In this document: in pieces, positions 36,225-45,524 of the stretch | Layout: the number at the start of each line of letters is the position of its first letter | Position numbering within the stretch: the first letter of the stretch is position 1 | Assembly: GCA_947494705.1 (NCBI GenBank) | Contig: CANLVN010000001.1 | Coordinates: forward strand, 992,001-1,056,000 | Direction: 5' to 3' | Source: an uncultured Erythrobacter sp. | Lineage (GTDB): Bacteria; Pseudomonadota; Alphaproteobacteria; Sphingomonadales; Sphingomonadaceae | DNA length: 64,000 bases | Translations under genes and position numbers: made by a program | Notes under the pieces: model-generated | What the model saw: the letters and a program-made list of their open reading frames with translations, nothing else | Databases searched by the model: none | Told to the model about the DNA's origin: nothing

Positions 36225-36946
36225 CCAACGAGATCGTTTCCCGAAACCCTCACCAAGATCGGATTCACGCGGTCACGCGAGTTGATCATGTGAGCAGCGG
36301 GGTCAGCTTCCCGATGTCGAAAGGACAAGGTTCGCAGCTGACCGACACCTATGTCGTCGCCCATTACGACGGCGAAGGCGCAAGCACGCTAGCGCTATTG
36401 TTATCGCAATTCATAGTGGCCAAATCTCTTATCATAGAGATCGGCACCCCTACGAGCCGGGCATTTAAGTCTCTGCCACCGGAGCGACTGTTCACGCCAG
36501 AATTGGGCGTATCGCATCCTGTCAGGACCGCTATGGATGAGAGGCTACGGCACCCCGATATCCCCGCATTAGTCGAGTTCGGTCGCACGCATTGGCGCGA
36601 TGCGATCGATGCCTCAAAAAGGCTACAAAGTCCGCCACTGTCGGCAACCGTCTATTTCTGCTTCCTTGCATCTGAAAACGATCGGAAACTGCAAATTCCA
36701 GAATTAGCTGTGAATGCCGGATTGCGAAATGTCCTGGTATTTGGCGGCTACAAGCTGAGCCGTGAAACCCGCGATGGCGTCATCAAGATTCCCACGCTTC
36801 CCAGCGATATGCAGCGCCTGATTTTCAGCGAAGGCCTCTCTCTGACCGATGCTGCCAACGCGTCGGTTGATAGATTTTCTGTTCTGGAGTTCCTTGTGGA
36901 GCTTAAGAAATTCGGGTCGGACGTGGAGTGGGAGATGTCGGGATGA
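36221..36946 (+). CDS. Possible ParA-like fold protein with degenerate P-loop (241 aa)
   Basis: Middle gene of the operon, joined by ATGA overlaps on both sides. Near residues 46-70 the sequence VVAHYDGEGASTLALLLSQFIVAKSLIIEIG has the strand-loop-helix-strand pattern of a P-loop NTPase, but the catalytic Lys is missing (GEGAST in place of GxGKST). A later NVLVFGGYKLSRETRDGVIKIP could be another core strand. It may be an inactive ATPase with a scaffolding role, comparable to StbB-like proteins. That comparison is mine and is not supported by a clear family signature. Confidence 0.6.
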   Translation: MTNEIVSRNPHQDRIHAVTRVDHVSSGVSFPMSKGQGSQLTDTYVVAHYDGEGASTLALLLSQFIVAKSLIIEIGTPTSRAFKSLPPERLFTPELGVSHPVRTAMDERLRHPDIPALVEFGRTHWRDAIDASKRLQSPPLSATVYFCFLASENDRKLQIPELAVNAGLRNVLVFGGYKLSRETRDGVIKIPTLPSDMQRLIFSEGLSLTDAANASVDRFSVLEFLVELKKFGSDVEWEMSG

Positions 36947-37398
36947 CCACTCTCGATGACTTGTGGCAGCGATTGTTCGGCGAACCGATCAGCGACTTCG
37001 AACGGAGCATTATGACCGGCGTTGCCGAGTATGTCGGAGATCGCAGCGCTATTCTCGTCCTCGCCGCAATCCTCGTTTACATTCTCACGCTTGTGCTTCT
37101 GCGCGACCCAAGCAGTCCGTTCGTCATCTCGCGGAAACTAGGCGATACAATGCGTGATCTGGAGCGGCGCCTCCACGAAAACGAGCAAGGAGCTTACCTC
37201 TTTAAACTCGCCCGATCGGAGCTTTTCGAAGACATCGAATTCACGAAAAATGTTCTGGCACTCGCTCGAAAAGACGCCCGCGAGAGAGAGGACTTGCCCG
37301 CGCGCGCTTACTGGAAAATCGGGGTCGTCTCGTTCGCTGGGATGCTGAGCGCGATAGCGTTGAGTTTAAGTGTTCTTAAGCTGAGCGGCCTGGCATAG
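36943..37398 (+). CDS. Small membrane protein with two transmembrane helices (151 aa)
   Basis: Last gene of the operon; ATG 36943 overlaps the stop of the 241-residue gene. A cytoplasmic-type N-terminus (TTLDDLWQRLFGEPISDFE) is followed by a hydrophobic helix at about 40-57 (AILVLAAILVYILTLVLL). An Arg/Glu-rich helical loop of about 65 residues comes next, then a second helix near 125-147 (GVVSFAGMLSAIALSLSVLKL). No signal peptide. The layout, two membrane helices around a charged coiled segment, fits a membrane anchor or effector for the two soluble partners. Family unknown. Confidence 0.7.
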   Translation: MTTLDDLWQRLFGEPISDFERSIMTGVAEYVGDRSAILVLAAILVYILTLVLLRDPSSPFVISRKLGDTMRDLERRLHENEQGAYLFKLARSELFEDIEFTKNVLALARKDAREREDLPARAYWKIGVVSFAGMLSAIALSLSVLKLSGLA

Positions 37399-37670
37399 CG
37401 TCTGCGACGTGCCGCCTGATTTCTCTTCACTCTCTTTTGTATTCCTAAGCTGACTTAAAGTCGGCCACGATTGCGTTGTGTGTGCCTGAAGAACACCCAA
37501 TCATCCAAGTAGTTGATCCGCGGCGCGTTGGGACTGGACGCGGCTGGAGCCGTGGCGTTATCTGCAAGACAAGCACCTTAGATTAAGCCAGCGGCGAGCA
37601 GAGCAATGGCGCGGGTCCTGTCATGGACCAACGAACATAGTGAGCCGAGCAATCGCAGAAAGAACATTTA

Positions 37671-40163
37671 ATGGCCGTCAAAAAGTCCGACCTTTATTCA
37701 TCGCTCTGGGCGTCCTGTAATGAGCTGCGCGGCGGCATGGATTCGACCCAATACAAGGACTACGTCCTCTTCATGCTGTTCATCAAATATGTGTCGGACA
37801 AGTATGCGAACAGCGACGACATGGAACCTCCGATCGTCATCCCCGAAGGCGCATCCTTTGATGACATGGTGGCGCTTACCGGCAACCCGGAGATCGGCGA
37901 TCTGATCAACACCCAGGTCATCCAGCCGCTTGTCGATGCCAACGAACGGCTCGCTCGCACCGACTTTCCGGACTTTAACGATCCGAACAAGCTGGGCGAT
38001 GGTAGTGAGAAAGAGAAGCGGATCAGCAACCTGATTGCTATCTTCAACAGTCCCGATCTCGATTTCGCGCAGAACCGTGCCGATCATGACGACATCCTGG
38101 GAGATGCCTACGAATACCTGATGCGGCACTTCGCAACGGAAAGCGGCAAGAGCAAAGGCCAATTCTACACGCCGTCCGAGGTCAGCCGCATTATCGCAAA
38201 AGTTATCGGTATCTCTCCCCAAAATTCCGTGGCTGGAACCACCGCATATGACCCAACATGCGGCTCCGGCTCGTTGCTACTCAAGGTTGCAGCTGAAGCG
38301 GGCAAACGGATCACCCTGGAAGGCCAAGAGAAAGACGTCACCACCGCAGGTCTTGCCCGCATGAATATGATCCTGCACGACTTCCCAACCGCCAATATCC
38401 TGCCCGGCAATACGCTGACAGCGCCCAAGTTCTTGGAAAATGAGCGCTTGCGCACTTACGATTACGTCGTCGCAAACCCACCCTTCTCGGACAAGTCATG
38501 GAGCAATGGCTTTTCCTACGACGAAGAGGGAGCGGTCGCCGACATTCATAACCGCTTCGTATGGGGGGCGCCGCCAAAAAAGCAGGGCGATTACGCATAC
38601 CTGCTCCACATCATCCGATCGATGAACAGCACAGGCAAGGCGGTCTGCGTCCTACCACATGGCGTCCTGTTCCGTGAAAAGTCCGAGGCGACTTTACGCG
38701 AGGCGCTCGTGCGGTCCGGCTACCTCAAGGGGATCATCGGCCTGCCGGCCAACCTTTTCTATGGGACCGGCATCCCGGCCTGCCTGGTGGTGCTCGATAA
38801 GGAAAACGCCGCTGCCCGCCGCGGGATCTTCATGATCGACGCCGCTAAAGGGTTCCGAAAGGACGGCCCCAAAAACCGCCTTCGCGAGCAGGACATCCAC
38901 CGGATCGTCGACACTTTCCGCAAGGGTGCGGATGTGCAGAGATACGCCCGCATGGTCCCGTTTGACGAAATCATGGACGAGCGAAACGCCTTCAACCTGA
39001 ACCTCGCGCGCTACATCGACACGTCTGAGCCGGAGGACATTCACGATATCGACGCGCATCTCAACGGCGGCATCCCTGTAAGAGACGTCGATGCGCTTCA
39101 GCCTTGGTGGGAGGTCATGCCTGGACTTCGTGGCGATCTGTTCAGCGATTTGCGGCCCGGCTATCTCGACATGAGGCTCCCCGCTGGAGAGGTGAAAGAT
39201 GCCGTCAGCGCCGACGACGAATTCAGGCATTTTGCGGCATCGGCTGGCGAAGTCTTTGCTGCGTGGCGCGAAAGGACGGATGCGACGTGCCGCCGCTTCA
39301 CAGCAGGCGACAATCCGAAAGAGCTGATCGAAACTATTTCCGAGAGTTTGCTGAAAGCCTTCCGGGCTGTCCCGATGCTCAACCACTACGACGTATATCA
39401 GCATCTGATGAATTACTGGGCGGAGGCCCTACAGGATGATGCCTATTTGATCGCGGCTGCCGGCTGGGTCGGTGGCGTGCAGCCGCGAGAAATCATCAAG
39501 CGCAAAGGCAAGAGCGGAAAGATGGAATGGCCGGAGTCGGGCGACTACACGCTAGGCAAACGCCGATTCATGTCCGATCTAGTTCCGGCGCGGCTCATAG
39601 TGGTTCGCTATTTCGCTAGCGAGCAGACCGCGATTGACGAGCTCGACATTCGCATTGCCGAACTGGAGCAGGATCTTGCCGACCAGATTGAGGAAGGTTC
39701 AGGCGAGGACGGCCTGCTATCCGAAGTGATCGAGAGCGATGGCGACAAGCAAAAGATTGTGGCCAAGGCCCTTAATGATAGACTGAAGGAGATCGGCGAA
39801 GACCCCGATTTCGCAGATGAGCAAGCCGCGCTTGAAGGCTACAAAAAGGTCGTGAATGAGCTCGACAGGACGAAGAAGCAACGAAAGGCGGCGCAGGACA
39901 AGCTCTGGCAACTGGTCCATGCCAAATACGCGGCACTCAGCGAAGACGAGGTGAAGTCACTCGTGGTCGCCGACAAATGGCTCGCTGTCGTCGAGGAAAG
40001 GGTGACGGGTGAGGTGCAGCAGGTGGCGCAAACCCTTGCTGCTCGGGTCTGCAAACTTGCCGAGCGTTACGCTTCGCCGCTACCTCAATTGGAGCAGGAA
40101 GTCGAAGCTCTGTCAGCGTGCGTTGCCGGACACCTCAAGGCCATGGGTGCGACATGGAGCTAA
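37671..40163 (+). CDS. hsdM: Type I restriction-modification DNA methyltransferase subunit HsdM
   Basis: An 830-residue N6-adenine methyltransferase subunit. An N-terminal helical domain (LRGGMDSTQYKDYVLFMLFIKY) is followed by the S-adenosylmethionine motif DPTCGSGSLL at 194-203 and catalytic NPPF at 269-272. The protein is some 300 residues longer than classical HsdM. The extra C-terminal half includes a long coiled stretch from about 640 to 800 (ELDIRIAELEQDLADQIEEGSG and onward). This extended form is known in several proteobacteria. The stop overlaps hsdS by ten bases. Confidence 0.95.
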   Translation: MAVKKSDLYSSLWASCNELRGGMDSTQYKDYVLFMLFIKYVSDKYANSDDMEPPIVIPEGASFDDMVALTGNPEIGDLINTQVIQPLVDANERLARTDFPDFNDPNKLGDGSEKEKRISNLIAIFNSPDLDFAQNRADHDDILGDAYEYLMRHFATESGKSKGQFYTPSEVSRIIAKVIGISPQNSVAGTTAYDPTCGSGSLLLKVAAEAGKRITLEGQEKDVTTAGLARMNMILHDFPTANILPGNTLTAPKFLENERLRTYDYVVANPPFSDKSWSNGFSYDEEGAVADIHNRFVWGAPPKKQGDYAYLLHIIRSMNSTGKAVCVLPHGVLFREKSEATLREALVRSGYLKGIIGLPANLFYGTGIPACLVVLDKENAAARRGIFMIDAAKGFRKDGPKNRLREQDIHRIVDTFRKGADVQRYARMVPFDEIMDERNAFNLNLARYIDTSEPEDIHDIDAHLNGGIPVRDVDALQPWWEVMPGLRGDLFSDLRPGYLDMRLPAGEVKDAVSADDEFRHFAASAGEVFAAWRERTDATCRRFTAGDNPKELIETISESLLKAFRAVPMLNHYDVYQHLMNYWAEALQDDAYLIAAAGWVGGVQPREIIKRKGKSGKMEWPESGDYTLGKRRFMSDLVPARLIVVRYFASEQTAIDELDIRIAELEQDLADQIEEGSGEDGLLSEVIESDGDKQKIVAKALNDRLKEIGEDPDFADEQAALEGYKKVVNELDRTKKQRKAAQDKLWQLVHAKYAALSEDEVKSLVVADKWLAVVEERVTGEVQQVAQTLAARVCKLAERYASPLPQLEQEVEALSACVAGHLKAMGATWS

Positions 40164-41425
40164 AGCGAGGATTCAAGCAGACAGTTATCGGCCTGATCCC
40201 TGAGGACTGGGAAATAAAACCGCTCGGTGAGCTTTTTGAAACTCAACTCGGAAAGATGTTGGATGAGCAGAAAAACACAGGTGTGCGGAAGCCCTATCTC
40301 GGAAATAGCTCAGTTCAGTGGGGCCGAATTGAAGTATCTTCCTTGGCCACAATGCGAATGGGTCCGAAAGATCTAGTCAAATATCGTCTTTCCGAGGGCG
40401 ACTTGTTGGTCTGCGAAGGAGGAGAGGTCGGACGATCCGCCATTTGGTCTGGCGATTTGGAAGAATGCTATTTTCAGAAAGCACTCCATCGCCTTCGACC
40501 CAAAGCGGCAATCGATCCAAGGTTTGTGCAAGCCATTTTTCACAGTTTCGCATTGAGGGGTTTGTTCGCAAATTACGTTACCCAAACCAGCATTGCTCAT
40601 TTACCCCAAGATCGCCTCGTCCAGCTTCTACTGCCAGTTCCATCGCTAGCTGAACAAAACGCAATCGCGGGGGCGCTGGCGGATATGGATGCGACGATTG
40701 CGGGAATGACTAGGCTGCTTGTCAAGAAGCGCGCCCTACGCTCCGCCACTTGGCGGCGCCTTCTTACTGGAGAGGTGCGCCTCGAAGGCTTTACCATTCC
40801 TTGGGTGGAGAAGAGGCTCGGAGAAGTCGCGACGGTCGTTCGGGGTGCTTCTCCAAGGCCAATCGCCGATACGAGATGGTTCGATCAGAACTCGAGCGTC
40901 GGCTGGGTAAGAATCTCCGATGTCGTAAAAGGTGCGATGTATCTGGACAGGACCACTCAACGCCTCTCTGAGGACGGGATTTCTCGTAGCCGAAGAGTCG
41001 AGCGGGGCAGCGTCATAATGAGTATTGCTGCCACTGTAGGCCGCCCCACAATCACCCGCATTGACGCTTGCATCCATGACGGATTTGTCGTCTTTGAAGA
41101 CGCAAAAATCGATGCAAGTTTTCTATATTTTCTCCTTTGCTTCTTGGAACCGGGATGGTCGTCTCGTGGTCAGACTGGCTCACAAACGAATATCAACACG
41201 ACAATTATTAAGGAGGAAACGGTCTTTGTCCCCGCCGACCCTAAAGAACAGGCAGAAATTGCCCGAGTTCTGATGGAAATGGATGAGGAAATTCAGCGTC
41301 TAGAGGACCGTTCGGCAAAATTTTCTGCGCTCAAACAGGCAATGATGCAGGCGCTTCTTACAGGCCGCGTTCGCCTTCCCGTCCAAACAGTCGAGGACGC
41401 CGGTGAGGAGCTTGCCGATGCTTGA
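40154..41425 (+). CDS. hsdS: Type I restriction specificity subunit HsdS
   Basis: A 423-residue DNA-recognition subunit with two target-recognition domains. The first begins at GLIPEDWEIKPLGELF and ends in the helix SLAEQNAIAGALADMDATIAGM; the second begins at GFTIPWVEKRLGEVATVVRG and ends DPKEQAEIARVLMEMDEEIQRLE. The two conserved helices set the spacing of the bipartite target. The sequence recognised cannot be read from the protein. Start ATG 40154 overlaps the hsdM end. The gene is less GC-rich than hsdM and hsdR, as is common for specificity genes exchanged between strains. Confidence 0.94.
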   Translation: MELKRGFKQTVIGLIPEDWEIKPLGELFETQLGKMLDEQKNTGVRKPYLGNSSVQWGRIEVSSLATMRMGPKDLVKYRLSEGDLLVCEGGEVGRSAIWSGDLEECYFQKALHRLRPKAAIDPRFVQAIFHSFALRGLFANYVTQTSIAHLPQDRLVQLLLPVPSLAEQNAIAGALADMDATIAGMTRLLVKKRALRSATWRRLLTGEVRLEGFTIPWVEKRLGEVATVVRGASPRPIADTRWFDQNSSVGWVRISDVVKGAMYLDRTTQRLSEDGISRSRRVERGSVIMSIAATVGRPTITRIDACIHDGFVVFEDAKIDASFLYFLLCFLEPGWSSRGQTGSQTNINTTIIKEETVFVPADPKEQAEIARVLMEMDEEIQRLEDRSAKFSALKQAMMQALLTGRVRLPVQTVEDAGEELADA

Positions 41426-44400
41426 CCGCCCCCGCAGCGAGCGGGTGACACAGGATCGCCTCGTGCGCTTCATCACTCAACCCGAAGCGACCGGTGGTCT
41501 CGGCTATGATTATCTCGGCGACTGGTCCAAACGCGACAACAACCGCTGTGTAGATCCCGAGCTTTTGCGCGCAAACCTGACTAAGCGCGGTTACACGTCT
41601 GACGAAATCAGTGCGGCGATGACCAAGCTGATGCAGGCGATTGAGGTCACAGGAACCACGCTCTACCAGGCGAACATGCGCACCTACACGCTGCTGCGTT
41701 ACGGCGTGGACGTGCGAACCTCAGCCAGCGAGCCCTTCAAGACAATCCATCTGGTCGACTGGGACAACCCGGACAACAACGATTTCGCTTTGGCAGAAGA
41801 GGTGACCATCAGGGGCGGCCACGAACGGCGCCCCGACCTCGTGGTTTATTTGAACGGGCTTGCAGTCGCTGTGATCGAACTCAAGCGCTCCTCGGTCGAG
41901 ATCGGCGACGGGATCCGGCAACTGATCTCCAACCAGGAAGAGATTTTCAACGCACCGTTCTTCGCCACCGCGCAATTGCTGCTAGCCGGCAACGACACCC
42001 AAGGGCTGCGCTATGGGACAATGCGAACGCCCGAAACCTACTACGTGGAATGGCGCGACGAGGATCCACCGACCGACGATCTCGCTTCCGGTGCTTTGCT
42101 TGACCGACCGGTTGGTCAGATGCTGCGCAAGGACCGCCTTCTCGATCTCATCCGGCACTTCGTCATTTTCGACGCCGGCCAGAAGAAGGTGCCACGGCAG
42201 CATCAGTTCATCGGTGTGAAGCTGGCCCAGGACCGGCTGTCAAAGCGCGAAGGCGGCGTGATCTGGCACTCGCAGGGTTCTGGTAAGAGTATCCTGATGG
42301 TGCTGCTAGCGAAGTGGATACTGGAACACGATCCAGAGGCGCGTGTCCTCATCGTTACTGACCGGGACGAACTCGATAAGCAAATCGAGGGCGTGATGCG
42401 AAACGCCGGTGTCACCGCAGCCGACGCACCCTCTCCGCGGGTGACGAAGCGGGACCAGTTCGTGAGCTGGCTTGGCTCCCCCTCGCCCCGCCTGATCTGC
42501 GCGCTGATCCATAAATTCGACACGACCGACTTATCGGGCCCGCCGCCAAAGGTGCACGGCCGGTTTTATGTCTTCGTGGACGAGTGCCACCGCACGCAGG
42601 GCGGTGACATGAACAAGCAAATGAAGCGCTGGCTGGAGGGCGCGATCTTCGTCGGTTTTACCGGCACGCCGCTCCTTAAGAAGGACCGGCAGACCACGCG
42701 GGACGTCTTCGGCACATACATCCACACCTACAAATTTCAGGAAGCAGTGCGGGACAAGGTGGTCCTCGACCTGAAATACGAAGCCCGCGACGTGCCGCAG
42801 AAAATGACGGACCCAGCTGCCATCGACGCTTGGTTCGAGAAGCAGACCAGGGGCCTGAACAAATATCAGAAGGCAGTTCTTCGCAAACGCTGGGCGAGGA
42901 TGGAAGAGCTGCTCAGCTCCACAGGTCGCAAACAGCGTATCGTTGCTGAGATCGTCAAGGACTTCGATCTCAAGCCTCGCCTGTCAGATGATCGCGGCAC
43001 AGCGATCCTAGTCGCCGATTCCATTCGCGATGCATGCGAATACTTCCGGCTTTTTCAAGGCACCCGTCTGGCTGGCCAAGTGGGGATTGTCACCTCATTC
43101 GAGCCGAACCACAACGCGGTGTCTCGCGAACCTGCCAAGAGCGATGAACGCTATAAGTTCGACACCTACACGAATTTCGTGCTCGCGAGCGGTCAGAGCA
43201 CCGGAGCCTATGAGACAGAGGTCAAGCGTCGGTTCATCGATGAACCTGCGAACATGAAGCTGATCATCGTCGTCTCAAAGCTGCTCACCGGCTTCGATGC
43301 CCCAAGCTGCACCTACATCTATCTCGACGACACGCTGCGCGATCATAACCTTTTTCAGGCGATCTGCCGCACCAACCGGCTCGATGGCGACGACAAGGAA
43401 TATGGCTACATTGTCGACTTCAAGGAGCTGTTCGGGAAGGTCCAAGAGGCAATCGCAATCTACAGCTCTGACAAACTCGATGTCGACCAAGGGGACGGCG
43501 GCGACAATAACGTCACGATCAAGGAATGGCTGGAAGAAGGTAAGGCGCGACTGGATGCTATCCGCGAGGAACTGCACTATTTATGCGAACCCGTTCCGCC
43601 GCCTCGGGAGGTCGAGCAGTTCCTGCGATATTTCTGCGGCGATGCCGGTAGCCCCGAGGCGCTGCTGGAGACGGAACCGTTGCGGATCGCCTTCTACAAG
43701 TCGGTTGCCTCGTTCGTGCGAGCGTATGGTGCGCTGGCCGCCAACCTAGAAGAGGCGGGATACTCAGCAACAGAGCAGGCCGATATCGTTGGAGAAGTCG
43801 AGGCTTATGCGGACTTGCGCGCAGCGATAAAGCGACACTCGGGAGAGGAGCTCGACATCAAGCCCTACGAGGCGGACATGCGGCACCTCCTCAACACTTA
43901 CATTGAGGCAGAAGCGGCCACCACACTTGGAACGCTGTCCAAGGTATCGCTCACTGAAGCGATCATCGAAACCGGAATCCACGATGCCATTGCCAAACAG
44001 CTCAACGAGAAAGGCAAGCTTTCGAAGAACGCGATCGCCGAAGGGATCATCAACAATATCCGCAAGACGATCATCCGCGAGCAGTTAACCGATCCGCGCT
44101 TCTATGAAGAGATGTCCAAACTCCTCGAGGACCTTATCAAGCATGCTCGCGAGAGTGCGGAAGCTTACGAAGAGTTTCTTCGCGAGGCCGAGGAACTGGT
44201 TCGGAAGTTAGCGGAAAAGGAAGCCGATCCCGGGCTACCCGCGGTGCTTCAAGGCAACCGTGAGGCTGCTGTGATCTACAACAACTTGGCAGCGCTCCCG
44301 GCGACGACATTCGCTTGTCCGCCAGGTGATGATGAAAGAGCAAATCTAGCTCTCGAAGTGGACATCGCTGTCCGCGAGCGCGCGCCTGCGGGATGGAAAG

Positions 44401-44513
44401 GCGATCCCATCCGGGAAAAGGAAGTAAAAAACACACTGTTCCCGATCTTCAACCGCGACCGTGATGCCACCATGGCGATTTTCAAGATCATCAAGAGCCA
44501 AACGGGGTATTGA
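41418..44513 (+). CDS. hsdR: Type I restriction endonuclease/translocase subunit HsdR
   Basis: A 1031-residue motor-nuclease. The N-terminal nuclease shows Asp140 (RRPDLVVYLNG) and Glu154-x-Lys156 (AVIELKRSS). The SF2 translocase has Walker A with Lys290 (SQGSGKS), the DECH box in VFVDECHRTQGG, motif III GFTGTPLL and a late QAICRTNRLD. A helical C-terminal region for binding the methylase follows. The start at 41418 overlaps the hsdS stop by eight bases. All catalytic motifs look intact, so the system is probably functional. Confidence 0.95.
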   Translation: MLDRPRSERVTQDRLVRFITQPEATGGLGYDYLGDWSKRDNNRCVDPELLRANLTKRGYTSDEISAAMTKLMQAIEVTGTTLYQANMRTYTLLRYGVDVRTSASEPFKTIHLVDWDNPDNNDFALAEEVTIRGGHERRPDLVVYLNGLAVAVIELKRSSVEIGDGIRQLISNQEEIFNAPFFATAQLLLAGNDTQGLRYGTMRTPETYYVEWRDEDPPTDDLASGALLDRPVGQMLRKDRLLDLIRHFVIFDAGQKKVPRQHQFIGVKLAQDRLSKREGGVIWHSQGSGKSILMVLLAKWILEHDPEARVLIVTDRDELDKQIEGVMRNAGVTAADAPSPRVTKRDQFVSWLGSPSPRLICALIHKFDTTDLSGPPPKVHGRFYVFVDECHRTQGGDMNKQMKRWLEGAIFVGFTGTPLLKKDRQTTRDVFGTYIHTYKFQEAVRDKVVLDLKYEARDVPQKMTDPAAIDAWFEKQTRGLNKYQKAVLRKRWARMEELLSSTGRKQRIVAEIVKDFDLKPRLSDDRGTAILVADSIRDACEYFRLFQGTRLAGQVGIVTSFEPNHNAVSREPAKSDERYKFDTYTNFVLASGQSTGAYETEVKRRFIDEPANMKLIIVVSKLLTGFDAPSCTYIYLDDTLRDHNLFQAICRTNRLDGDDKEYGYIVDFKELFGKVQEAIAIYSSDKLDVDQGDGGDNNVTIKEWLEEGKARLDAIREELHYLCEPVPPPREVEQFLRYFCGDAGSPEALLETEPLRIAFYKSVASFVRAYGALAANLEEAGYSATEQADIVGEVEAYADLRAAIKRHSGEELDIKPYEADMRHLLNTYIEAEAATTLGTLSKVSLTEAIIETGIHDAIAKQLNEKGKLSKNAIAEGIINNIRKTIIREQLTDPRFYEEMSKLLEDLIKHARESAEAYEEFLREAEELVRKLAEKEADPGLPAVLQGNREAAVIYNNLAALPATTFACPPGDDERANLALEVDIAVRERAPAGWKGDPIREKEVKNTLFPIFNRDRDATMAIFKIIKSQTGY

Positions 44514-45217
44514 TGGTCGAGACAATCGAAATCGCCGACATGTTGATCGACGTGACCCGAAAGGCAGTGAAGAATGTCCACCTTTCGGTTCATCCGCCAG
44601 AAGGTCGCGTCACACTCGTGGCACCGACTAACACACGGATCGAAGTGGCTCGCGCCTACGCCATTACACGTCTAGGCTGGATACGAAAGCAGCAGGAGCG
44701 ATTCCGGGACCAAGTTCGCGAGTCACCGCGGCGGTTCGTGACACGTGAAAGCCATTATCTTTGGGGAAGGCGTCACCTCCTGAAGGTCGAAGAGCACGAA
44801 GGTCGACAAGGTGTGACTGTTGACCATCGAACCATCCACCTTCGTGTCAGGCCTGGGTCAGACACATCAAAGCGGGCCGAAATCATTCATCGATGGCACC
44901 TCCGTCTTTTGCACCAAGCCCTGCCGCCCATAATTGAAAAATGGGAGCCTCGTTTGGGCGTAACCGTCGAACGCTACTTCCTCCAACGAATGAAAACGAA
45001 GTGGGGCAGTTGTAACGCTGCGCAGCGCACGATTAGATTGAACACCGAACTCGTGAAGAAGCCCCGCGACCTACTTGAATACGTCGTGGTGCACGAAATG
45101 ATCCATATTCTCGAACCAACCCATAGCCCGAAATTCTTCGAGATTCTCACAAAGAACTATCCGAACTGGGCCGGGGCTCGCTTAGAACTGAACGAGCTTC
45201 CAGTCCCTGCGATCTAG
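44513..45217 (+). CDS. YgjP/WLM-type zinc metallopeptidase
   Basis: A 234-residue protein whose zinc site is visible: HEMIH at 194-198 and a third His at 204 (THSPKF), the H-E-x-x-H-x5-H pattern of the YgjP (DUF45) family. The family motif KWGSCNAAQRTIRLN precedes it at about residues 163-177. The start shares one base with the hsdR stop (TGATG), so it is translated with the restriction operon. YgjP genes are frequent companions of type I restriction systems, but their role there is unknown. It may process or remove one of the subunits; this is speculation. Confidence 0.85.
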   Translation: MVETIEIADMLIDVTRKAVKNVHLSVHPPEGRVTLVAPTNTRIEVARAYAITRLGWIRKQQERFRDQVRESPRRFVTRESHYLWGRRHLLKVEEHEGRQGVTVDHRTIHLRVRPGSDTSKRAEIIHRWHLRLLHQALPPIIEKWEPRLGVTVERYFLQRMKTKWGSCNAAQRTIRLNTELVKKPRDLLEYVVVHEMIHILEPTHSPKFFEILTKNYPNWAGARLELNELPVPAI

Positions 45218-45524
45218 GCAAAGAGCTTTCTTGGGCGAGCTTAATTTCGACCTGCTCGAATGTCGCGATCCGACATCTTTATGAGAGCAGGATCAAGCGG
45301 TGACCGTAGCAGGTGCTGTTAATTTACCCGGTCTGAAACGGACCAAGGATGGTAAGACGCATACTAGACATTACTAGGACCAAGCCCAACAGCCGGGCGG
45401 ATTGCAGCTGATGGCCCCTTAGCAAAGACCCACGAGAGAGTTGCGTAGCTCGGACACAAAGAAGCAATCGAACCCGCGAGTCTTGATGCCCTCGAGGACC
45501 ATTGGGCTTGGTTCTAGATCAGAT
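45218..45524. other. Intergenic region between convergent defence operons
   Basis: 307 bases between the YgjP-type gene and the WYL gene. No gene, RNA or clear terminator hairpin seen. Confidence 0.5.
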
